Shown: positions 1 to 5,897 of the stretch, in pieces
Numbering within the stretch: the stretch's first letter is position 1
How the letters are laid out: each line of letters begins with the position of its first letter
Assembly (NCBI GenBank): GCA_026169575.1
Contig: JAPFCT010000273.1
Span: forward strand, 1-12,484
Origin: Faecalimonas sp.
GTDB taxonomy: Bacteria > Bacillota_A > Clostridia > Lachnospirales > Lachnospiraceae
Reading direction: 5' to 3'
Length of the DNA stretch: 12,484 nucleotides
The notes under the pieces: model-generated
What the model was told of the DNA's origin: nothing
The model's input: the letters and a program-made list of their open reading frames with translations, nothing else
The model's database searches: none
Made by a program: the position numbers and the translations under genes

Positions 1-28
1 AGCGTCTTAACCGCTTGACCATGGAGCC
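1..28 (-). tRNA. 5' part of a tRNA, probably tRNA-Glu (cut by window edge)
   Basis: Read on the minus strand the segment begins GGCTCCA (7-nt acceptor strand), then TG, a D-stem GTC, a D-loop holding AAGCGGTTAA, the matching GAC and the start of the anticodon stem. The acceptor and D-arm pattern (GGTCAAGCGGTTAAGAC) is that of Firmicutes tRNA-Glu. The anticodon lies outside the window, so the amino acid is inference from the 5' half only. A matching promoter lies about 20 bp upstream, so this is probably the first gene of a tRNA transcript. Confidence 0.8.
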
Positions 29-47
29 ATCTGTTTAGTACTTGTAC

Positions 48-76
48 AGTATATAACACTTTTGTAGATTATGCAA
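48..76 (-). promoter_or_regulatory. Promoter of the tRNA gene
   Basis: On the minus strand there is a -35 box TTGCAT (76-71), a spacer of exactly 17 bp and a -10 box TATACT (53-48). This is close to the sigma-A consensus. The predicted start of transcription near 41 leaves a leader of about a dozen bases before the tRNA. Confidence 0.8.
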
Positions 77-79
77 GTG

Positions 80-110
80 TTTTTTTAAATTTTTTAAACT
101 TTTTTATTTT
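80..110 (-). promoter_or_regulatory. Phased A-tracts (UP-element-like) upstream of the tRNA promoter
   Basis: Directly behind the -35 box, three runs of six or seven A (minus strand) begin at 80, 90 and 100, that is, at 10-bp steps, followed by a fourth short run at 107-110. A-tracts phased with the helix bend DNA and, next to a -35 box, commonly act as UP elements for the RNA polymerase alpha subunit at stable-RNA promoters. The phasing is seen; the function is inferred. Confidence 0.55.
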
Positions 111-202
111 CCGGAAATTCTTATTCTAACTTGAACTCTTTTTTATTTTCCTATTTTTGCTTCAACATTGAACGATTCTGACTTCCTGATTTTTTGTTGC
201 CC

Positions 203-259
203 TGCAGCTTTCAGCAGAAAACACCGGAGTATGCCCACGTGTTTTCTGCTGTTTCTGCA
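203..259. repeat. Long inverted repeat in the 3' flank of the transporter gene
   Basis: A perfect 13-bp stem (212-224 with 239-251, CAGCAGAAAACAC/GTGTTTTCTGCTG) encloses a 14-nt loop. After a small internal bulge, five further pairs (203-207 with 255-259) extend it. It begins about 35 bp after the transporter stop codon. No run of T follows immediately on the minus strand, so it is not a textbook Rho-independent terminator. It may instead stabilise the mRNA 3' end or terminate weakly. The rest of the 29-293 gap is AT-rich and holds no gene that I can support. Confidence 0.6.
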
Positions 260-293
260 TTTCTTTCTCCTGGGAAAGCTATCTGTATTTTTC

Positions 294-1673
294 TTACAGC
301 CCTCCTGCAAACATTGAAATATATCCCTGCACAAAGATAAATAAAATTACGACCGGGAGAACAAATGTGAGATATAATTTCATCGGACGTCCGCCCGGGA
401 ACTTGATCCCTGCCCCGGTGTTGGCTTCCTTCAGAAAATGATCCCATCCCCATCCATATTTTGTCACGCAGAACAAAAGATAGATGACGGAGCCAAGTGG
501 CAGCAGATTATTGCTGACAAGGAAATCTTCAAAATCCATAATATTCTTCCCGAGGATCTGGACTCCTGACCAGTCTGTCAGACCAAGCACACATGGGAAT
601 CCCAGCAAAATCAGAAGCGCTCCGTTGATGAGCAGTGATTTCTTCAGTGACCATCCCCACATCTCTCTCGCAAAGGTAATGATATTCTGAAATACTGCAA
701 GGATGGTAGAAAATGCTGCAAATGTCATAAAGAGGAAGAACAGACTTCCCCAGATTCTTCCGCCTGCCATCTCGTTAAATACATTCGGAAGTGTGACAAA
801 TACAAGTCCCGGTCCTTCTCCCGGATTAATCCCAAATGCGAAGCATGCCGGGAAAATGATCAGTCCTGAGACGATCGCGACTGTTGTGTCAAGCAAGGCA
901 ACACTGATGGCTTCCCCTGCAAGCGCCCGTTCTTTTCCGATGTAGCTTCCAAAGATCGCCAGCGCTCCGATCCCGATGCTCAGTGTAAAAAATGCCTGCC
1001 CCATCGCCGCAAAGATTACCGTTCCGATCCCCGCTTCCTTCATCTTTCCGAAGTCCGGCACAAGATAAAAGCTGAGTCCTTCCACTGCATTTGGAAGTGT
1101 CAGTGATTTCACTACAAGCACTGCCATGATCAGAAACAGTGTCGACATCATGATCTTTGTGATTCCTTCCACACCTTTCTGCAATCCAAAGGAACATACG
1201 CACAGCCCTGCCACAGAGATCAGTATCATCCAGAATAACATCGCATTCCGGTCCGAAGTAAAGGCTGTAAATACCTGCTCTACCTCCTTTGGTCCGAGTC
1301 CCGTAAATTCCCCTTTGACCATCTTCACAAAATAGGCAAGCATCCACCCGCCGATCGTTGTGTAAAACATCATCAGTAAATAGTTGCCCGCCATACCAAA
1401 ATAGCGGTACAAGTGCCATTTGCTTCCCTTCGGTTCCAGTTTATTGAAAGAAGTAGCAATGCTTCTCTGGCTCGCCCTTCCTACTGAAAACTCCGCAACA
1501 ACGATCGGCAGCCCAAGTACAAACAAGAAAAACAAATATACAAGTACAAATGCTCCCCCTCCATATTTTCCAGTAATATATGGAAATCTCCATACATTAC
1601 CAAGACCGATCGCACATCCTGCCGAGATCAGTACAAATCCCAGCCGGGATGAAAATTTCTCTCTTTTTTCCAT
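294..1673 (-). CDS. Neurotransmitter:sodium symporter (NSS/SNF) family transporter
   Basis: Predicted Na+-coupled importer, most likely of amino acids, in the cytoplasmic membrane; the substrate cannot be told from sequence. The 459-residue length and about 11 hydrophobic segments match the MhsT-type bacterial branch rather than 12-TM LeuT. TM1 carries the family signature with GLGNVWRFPY (residues 23-32) after gate Arg10, followed by KYGGGAF (36-42) and a TM6 segment GQAFFTLSIGIG (225-236) typical of the substrate and Na+ sites. In TM5 the family's Gly-X9-Pro helix-breaking motif reads Gly167-X9-Ser177, so the proline is missing. The ATG shares its first base with the last base of the kinase stop codon (TAATG), with a GAAGAGGA ribosome site just before it, so translation is probably coupled to the kinase. 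Confidence 0.93.
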   Translation of the reverse strand: MEKREKFSSRLGFVLISAGCAIGLGNVWRFPYITGKYGGGAFVLVYLFFLFVLGLPIVVAEFSVGRASQRSIATSFNKLEPKGSKWHLYRYFGMAGNYLLMMFYTTIGGWMLAYFVKMVKGEFTGLGPKEVEQVFTAFTSDRNAMLFWMILISVAGLCVCSFGLQKGVEGITKIMMSTLFLIMAVLVVKSLTLPNAVEGLSFYLVPDFGKMKEAGIGTVIFAAMGQAFFTLSIGIGALAIFGSYIGKERALAGEAISVALLDTTVAIVSGLIIFPACFAFGINPGEGPGLVFVTLPNVFNEMAGGRIWGSLFFLFMTFAAFSTILAVFQNIITFAREMWGWSLKKSLLINGALLILLGFPCVLGLTDWSGVQILGKNIMDFEDFLVSNNLLPLGSVIYLLFCVTKYGWGWDHFLKEANTGAGIKFPGGRPMKLYLTFVLPVVILFIFVQGYISMFAGGL

Positions 1674-2626
1674 TAATCCTCTTCGATTCCTTCCTCTAGT
1701 TGTAACGTATCTGGTTCCTTCATCAGAGATTTGATCTTATCGACTGGAACCATGATCTTTAATTTCTGCCTCTGATCCTCAATGACCACTTCGTCATGCT
1801 CCCCGCCGAACTCTCCGTCCAGCGTCCACGGGATCTCCTCCAGAGACTCCAGTTTCAATCTGCTTGCCTTAAATGTATACATATGCTTTGTGTCGATCTG
1901 TTCGATCAGAAGCGCCGCGATGATCTCCTGAAGCGCAAGCGGATTCTTCGGAGTCTTGATCAGTGTCACTTCAAATTCCCCGTCATCGAAGACAATACTC
2001 TTTCCGACCATATTTCGGAATCCTCCGATCGACCTTGAATTTGTCACCATTCCGAAAATAAATTCATCTTCGATGATTTCATCATCGTGTGTGACTTTGA
2101 TCCGGTAAGACGGCACATTGTAAAGCCGTTTCATTCCTTCCAGCACATAGGCGAGATGCCCGAGGACGTTTTTCACTTCCTGCTTCGTCTGGTAAGATAC
2201 ATCTGTAAACAGTCCAAATGCCGCAATATATACGAAAAAGTCTTCATTAAATGTCCCGATATCACACGGAAATACAATCCCGTTTACCGCTGTATCCGCT
2301 GCTTTTAACATATCCTTTGGAATATGTAAGCTTCTCGCAAAATCATTTGTCGTCCCGGTTGGAATATACCCGATCGGAATCTGCTCTTTCCGTTTCATCA
2401 TCCCGGTCACAACTTCATCAAGTGTCCCGTCGCCTCCGCTGCACACGACAAGGTCATAGTCTTCCTTAAAATGCCGTACCTTGTGATAGCCATCCCGGTA
2501 CTTCTGTGTCGGATAGACTGTCACTTCATATCCCGCTTTCACAAAAATGTCAAGTACATCGGACAGCTTCGGCTTGATCAGTCCCTTTCCCGCATTTGGA
2601 TTATAAATAAACAATAATTTCTTCAT
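1673..2626 (-). CDS. Diacylglycerol/lipid kinase family protein (DagK/YegS type)
   Basis: Soluble or membrane-associated kinase expected to phosphorylate diacylglycerol or a related lipid with ATP, returning it to phospholipid synthesis. The 317-residue protein starts with the family N-terminus (MKKLLFIYNPNAGKG), has the nucleotide-binding GGDGT motif near residue 68 and PTGTTNDFAR near residue 90, and a C-terminal beta-rich half with LDGE, as in DgkB. An in-frame ATG at 2674 would add 16 residues, but it lies inside the terminator hairpin of the previous operon and lacks a ribosome site. The ATG at 2626 has GAAAGGAG at a good distance, so I chose it. No convincing promoter fits between the terminator and the gene, so it may depend on read-through or a weak promoter in the end of the HPr-like gene. 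The exact lipid substrate is unknown. Confidence 0.9.
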   Translation of the reverse strand: MKKLLFIYNPNAGKGLIKPKLSDVLDIFVKAGYEVTVYPTQKYRDGYHKVRHFKEDYDLVVCSGGDGTLDEVVTGMMKRKEQIPIGYIPTGTTNDFARSLHIPKDMLKAADTAVNGIVFPCDIGTFNEDFFVYIAAFGLFTDVSYQTKQEVKNVLGHLAYVLEGMKRLYNVPSYRIKVTHDDEIIEDEFIFGMVTNSRSIGGFRNMVGKSIVFDDGEFEVTLIKTPKNPLALQEIIAALLIEQIDTKHMYTFKASRLKLESLEEIPWTLDGEFGGEHDEVVIEDQRQKLKIMVPVDKIKSLMKEPDTLQLEEGIEED

Positions 2627-2657
2627 CGCTTTCTCCTTTCTGCTATTTTTGTGAGAG

Positions 2658-2685
2658 AAAAAAGAGCATGTCACATGCTCTTTTT
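2658..2685. terminator. Rho-independent terminator after the murB-rapZ-whiA-HPr operon
   Basis: The stem GAGCATG/CATGCTC (2664-2670 with 2674-2680) with a 3-nt loop is flanked by A runs on one side and T runs on the other. On the minus strand it lies 12 bp after the HPr-like stop codon and ends in six T. The symmetric flanks would let it work in both directions, but only the minus direction has a gene to end. Confidence 0.85.
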
Positions 2686-2696
2686 CGTACCCTCTT

Positions 2697-2954
2697 TTAC
2701 TTTACATTATTTAAGAACAATTCAATTCCCTGCGCAGCCTTCTCTTCATCTTCCCCTTCGGTAACAACTGTCAGTTCTTCCCCGCTGTGAACATTCAGGC
2801 TCATCATTCCCATGATGCTCTTTGCATTGATGCGCTTTTCCTTGATCTCAATGTAGATCTGGCTTGCATACTGGCTTGCCTCCTGAACGAGCAGTGCGAT
2901 TGGTCTTGCTTCTAATCCATTGTCAAGTTGAATTGTTACTGGTTTCCTAATCAT
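2697..2954 (-). CDS. HPr-like protein, Crh-like, lacking the catalytic His15
   Basis: Small 85-residue HPr-fold protein. Canonical HPr carries phosphate on His15 within GLHARP. Here the motif reads GLEARP, with Glu15 (codon GAA at 2910-2912), so it cannot take phosphate from enzyme I in the usual way. Ser46 in AKSIMG is kept, so regulatory phosphorylation by HPr kinase remains possible. Bacillus Crh, which has Gln15 and lies just after whiA, is the closest known parallel, suggesting a regulator (catabolite control or a WhiA/RapZ-linked role) rather than a sugar-transport carrier. The start is certain: AAGGAGG (2961-2967) lies six bases before the ATG. The gene overlaps the end of whiA by 8 bp, so the two are probably translated together. 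A terminator follows. Confidence 0.9.
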   Translation of the reverse strand: MIRKPVTIQLDNGLEARPIALLVQEASQYASQIYIEIKEKRINAKSIMGMMSLNVHSGEELTVVTEGEDEEKAAQGIELFLNNVK

Positions 2955-3918
2955 TGTGTACCTCCTTGTTCGCTCTTACCTTCTCAGCGATCTCACTTAA
3001 CTTTCTTAGCCGATGATTCACACCTGACTTTCCGACCGGCGGTGTCAGTGCATCACCTAGTTCCTTCAATGTTGCTTCCGGATAGGCGATCCTCGCAAGA
3101 GCAACCTCTCTTAATCCGTCTGCTAATTTCTCAAAACCGATCGTATCACGGATATATTCAATATCCTCCAGCTGTTTCACTGCTGCTGAAACGGTTTTAT
3201 TAATATTGGCAGTTTCACAATTTACCTTTCTATTCACAGTGTTTCTCATATCTTTTAAAATACGAATATTTTCAAACTCCATCAGTGCAACATGTGCCTC
3301 CATGATGTTCAGCATGTCTGAAATCTGATCCGCCTCCTTGAGATAGACAACGTAAGATTTCTTCCTGAGCACGATCTTGGCACTCATATGCAGACTGTTC
3401 ATAATATACTGTAATTGCTTCGCCTTGTCTTCAGTCGCACATACCACTTCAAAATGATAAGATTTGTAAGGATCACTGATCGAACCTGATGCAAGGAATA
3501 CTCCTCTTAGAAAGGCTCTCCGGCAGCACAGCTGGCGGATCACCACATTTTTCACAATAGAAAGTTCCTCCCTGATTTCACCCGCGTCATCTAACAGTTT
3601 CACTGCCTGAAGCACCCTCACTGCCTCTTCGTGCCTTGCGATGATCACGGAATAAAACACACTTCCTTTTTTAAGGTTCTTCCGAATAGAAGTTTCAGTA
3701 CATATATTAAATGTTTTTTTGATTAATGTAAAGTATTTTCTTGCAACAGTTATATTTTCTGTGTGTACTGTCACCCGGTATCTGTCCGAACTGGAGATTG
3801 AGATCCTGCCGCAGATACTTATGATTGCGGCAAGTTCTGCAAGCTGGCAATGCCTTGCACTGCCGGTGTGCATGGACAGCTCTTCTTTTACTTTTGCTGA
3901 AAATGACATCTTTTCCAT
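2947..3918 (-). CDS. whiA: DNA-binding protein WhiA
   Basis: WhiA is a conserved Gram-positive protein with a degenerate LAGLIDADG homing-endonuclease fold and a C-terminal helix-turn-helix. It is linked to sporulation in Streptomyces and to cell division and chromosome segregation in Bacillus. The 323-residue product shows the usual N-terminus (SFSAKVKEEL), the middle block CCRRAFLRGVFLASGSIS (about 130-150), and the C-terminal HTH region with LKELGDALTPPVGKSGVNHR (about 283-302), all diagnostic. The ATG follows the rapZ stop codon with no gap. A second in-frame ATG three codons later cannot be excluded, but it has no better ribosome site. The last codons hold the ribosome site of the downstream HPr-like gene. 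It is co-transcribed with murB and rapZ. Confidence 0.96.
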   Translation of the reverse strand: MEKMSFSAKVKEELSMHTGSARHCQLAELAAIISICGRISISSSDRYRVTVHTENITVARKYFTLIKKTFNICTETSIRKNLKKGSVFYSVIIARHEEAVRVLQAVKLLDDAGEIREELSIVKNVVIRQLCCRRAFLRGVFLASGSISDPYKSYHFEVVCATEDKAKQLQYIMNSLHMSAKIVLRKKSYVVYLKEADQISDMLNIMEAHVALMEFENIRILKDMRNTVNRKVNCETANINKTVSAAVKQLEDIEYIRDTIGFEKLADGLREVALARIAYPEATLKELGDALTPPVGKSGVNHRLRKLSEIAEKVRANKEVHND

Positions 3919-4797
3919 CTATCTTATTTTTCCCTGCGAATCCCTTTCAATGTCCCGGTGTTCTACCTTTACCCCGTATCTGTCATCTTGTTTTAAAAAC
4001 TGATACAGTTCATTTGCCAGTGTCACGGAGCGATGCTTTCCTCCGGTGCATCCGATCGCAATGACCAGCTGATTCTTTCCTTCTATAATATAGTTTGGAA
4101 TCAGAAATGTAACCATATCTTTTAATTTTTCCAGAAATTCCTGCGCTTTCGGCTGCTTCATCACATATTCGCTGACCGGACGGTCATTTCCGCTCATTGG
4201 ACGGAGTTCTTCTATATAATATGGATTCGGCAGAAAACGCACGTTGAATACAAGGTCTGCATCATTTGGGATCCCATATTTAAAACCAAATGAAAGAACG
4301 GTAATATAAAGATTCTTAAATTCTTTATTTTCCACGAAAATCTTATTGAGCTCCGCCTTTAATTCCCTTGTGAGCATCTTACTTGTATCCACGATATAAG
4401 CCGCCTTTGATTTTAGAAATCCAAGCTTCTCACGCTCCTCTGCGATTGCCTTATCCAGCCGTTCATTTCCCGCGATCGGATGCGTACGTCTCGTCTCCTG
4501 GTAACGTTTGACGAGCACATCATCTGCTGCCTCAAGAAACAGTACTTCGTAAGAAAATCCGGTATCATCGATCTTTCTGAACACTTCCTCCAGCTCTGTA
4601 AAATTTCTCTCATCCCGGATATCGATTCCGAGCGCCAGCTTATCGATCTCTGAATTTGCCCCGCTTAAAAGGCTTGCCAGTGCCGGTATCACAGGAATCG
4701 GGAGATTATCGACACAGAAGTATCCGACATCCTCCAGCATTTTCAGCGCAGTGCTTTTTCCCGCACCGGACATCCCCGTAACGATCACAAATCTCAT
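3919..4797 (-). CDS. rapZ: RNase adapter / nucleotide-binding protein RapZ (YvcJ family)
   Basis: P-loop ATP/GTP-binding protein. In E. coli RapZ guides RNase E to the small RNA GlmZ and so tunes glucosamine-6-phosphate synthase (GlmS), the first step towards UDP-GlcNAc. In Firmicutes (YvcJ) it binds and hydrolyses nucleotides, with a less clear role. The 292-residue length is normal. Walker A GMSGAGKST lies at 8-16, DVGYFCVDNLP follows at about 23-33, and the conserved C-terminal motif GCTGGKHRSV begins near 249. The murB stop codon lies one base before the ATG, and TTAGGAG serves as ribosome site. In Bacillus a yvcK/mgfK gene stands between rapZ and whiA; none is present here. Confidence 0.96.
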   Translation of the reverse strand: MRFVIVTGMSGAGKSTALKMLEDVGYFCVDNLPIPVIPALASLLSGANSEIDKLALGIDIRDERNFTELEEVFRKIDDTGFSYEVLFLEAADDVLVKRYQETRRTHPIAGNERLDKAIAEEREKLGFLKSKAAYIVDTSKMLTRELKAELNKIFVENKEFKNLYITVLSFGFKYGIPNDADLVFNVRFLPNPYYIEELRPMSGNDRPVSEYVMKQPKAQEFLEKLKDMVTFLIPNYIIEGKNQLVIAIGCTGGKHRSVTLANELYQFLKQDDRYGVKVEHRDIERDSQGKIR

Positions 4798-4798
4798 T

Positions 4799-5710
4799 TT
4801 AAAATTCTCCTAACATCTTTACTTCCGGCTCTAATGTCACACCGGAATTTTCTCTTACCCGCTCAGATACCTGCCGGATCAGCTCGCGTACCTCTGCCGC
4901 TGTCGCCTGATCCTTATTGATCACAAACCCGCAGTGCTTCTCTGACACCTGCGCGCCGCCCACCTGGAATCCTCGAAGACCTGCATCCTCGATCAGCTTC
5001 CCTGCGAAATATCCTTCCGGGCGCTTAAACGTACTTCCTGCACTTGGATATTCCAGAGGCTGCTTTGTTGTACGCTTCTCTTTGAGTTCCTCCATTTTTG
5101 CCCGGATCTGCTCCTGCTCTCCGTGCGCCAGACGGATCACTGCCTCCAGCACAATATACTGATTCTTTGCGACAATACTTGTGCGGTATCCCATCTCCAT
5201 CTTCTCGCCCGGGATCACAAGGATCTCTCCGTCTTTTGTGAGAACAGTCACCTGCTCGATCACGTCCTTCATCTCTCCGCCGTAAGCTCCTGCATTCATC
5301 ACCGCAGCTCCGCCGATCGTCCCCGGAATCCCGGATGCAAACTCAAATCCGGTCAGAGATGCCGCCGCTGCCTGTGCTGCGATCGCCGATAAGAGCGCGC
5401 CTGCCTGCGCTTTTACAAGCTCTCCTTCCACAGAAATATCACTCATCGATTTATAAATCTGAATGATCACCCCTCTGTATCCACTGTCACTGACAAGAAG
5501 GTTACTTCCATTTCCTAAAATATAGTAAGGCATTCCCTTCTCTTTGCATAGGAGGATGATCTTCTGTACTTCTTCTGCACTCTCCGGCGACACAAAGTAA
5601 TCTGCCGCCCCTCCCACACGGAAGGTCACATGCTTTTTCATCGGTTCATCTGTCAGCACATTCTTTTCTGCTGTCAGCTGTATCAATGCATCGTAAAATT
5701 CATTCTTCAT
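4799..5710 (-). CDS. murB: UDP-N-acetylmuramate dehydrogenase MurB
   Basis: FAD enzyme that reduces UDP-GlcNAc-enolpyruvate with NADPH to UDP-MurNAc, the second committed step of peptidoglycan synthesis, in the cytoplasm. The 303-residue protein has the FAD-binding (PCMH-type) domain with GNGSN at 66-70 and GIPGTIGGA at 127-135, the active-site YRTS at 175-178, the proton-donating Ser226 in GSTFKRP, and the C-terminal LEPEV with the conserved Glu at about 296. The GSTFKRP form and the lack of an extra loop indicate a type II MurB. An ATG at 5740 would add ten residues but has no ribosome site, whereas the ATG at 5710 follows GCAGGAG at a normal distance. It is the first gene of the rapZ-whiA-HPr operon, driven by the promoter at 5795-5823. 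Confidence 0.96.
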   Translation of the reverse strand: MKNEFYDALIQLTAEKNVLTDEPMKKHVTFRVGGAADYFVSPESAEEVQKIILLCKEKGMPYYILGNGSNLLVSDSGYRGVIIQIYKSMSDISVEGELVKAQAGALLSAIAAQAAAASLTGFEFASGIPGTIGGAAVMNAGAYGGEMKDVIEQVTVLTKDGEILVIPGEKMEMGYRTSIVAKNQYIVLEAVIRLAHGEQEQIRAKMEELKEKRTTKQPLEYPSAGSTFKRPEGYFAGKLIEDAGLRGFQVGGAQVSEKHCGFVINKDQATAAEVRELIRQVSERVRENSGVTLEPEVKMLGEF

Positions 5711-5794
5711 GCTCTGTCTCCTGCTTCTATCTATATGCATAGTTGATTCTGCTTCTGTTCCTCTGCCCGGAAATGTCCTCCGGACAGTATCTTT

Positions 5795-5823
5795 ATCATA
5801 CTATAAAGCCTCCGCAAATTCAA
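5795..5823 (-). promoter_or_regulatory. Promoter of the murB operon
   Basis: On the minus strand TTGAAT (5823-5818), a 17-bp spacer and TATGAT (5800-5795) make a near-consensus sigma-A promoter. Transcription would start near 5788, giving a leader of about 78 bases. The leader includes a small CCGGA/TCCGG hairpin around 5767-5783. Confidence 0.8.
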
Positions 5824-5830
5824 TGTACAC

Positions 5831-5859
5831 TTGCAAAATCTCCTAAAATACGGTATATT
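5831..5859 (+). promoter_or_regulatory. Promoter of the CNNM/HlyC gene
   Basis: TTGCAA (5831-5836), a 17-bp spacer and TATATT (5854-5859) fit the sigma-A consensus. Its -35 box lies only 7 bp from the -35 box of the oppositely directed murB promoter, so the two may compete for polymerase. Confidence 0.8.
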
Positions 5860-5879
5860 AAAAGCAAAATGTAAATAAA

Positions 5880-5886
5880 AAAGGAG
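5880..5886 (+). promoter_or_regulatory. Ribosome binding site that decides the start of the CNNM gene
   Basis: AAAGGAG is the only good Shine-Dalgarno sequence ahead of the reading frame. A GTG at 5886 overlaps its last base and so cannot be the start. The in-frame TTG at 5898 lies 11 bases downstream and gives the familiar N-terminus MDSS. Confidence 0.7.
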
Positions 5887-5897
5887 TGAACTTATCA

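Noticed and set aside
143..334. 63-codon open frame on the minus strand over the end of the transporter gene
   Set aside because: It overlaps the transporter in another frame, crosses the hairpin and has no recognisable features.
889..1419. 176-codon open frame inside the transporter gene, minus strand
   Set aside because: It lies wholly within the NSS gene in another frame, is Cys- and Arg-rich and has no ribosome site; a shadow.
2627..2674. Upstream extension of the lipid kinase
   Set aside because: It starts inside the terminator stem, has no ribosome site, and the family N-terminus begins at the ATG at 2626.
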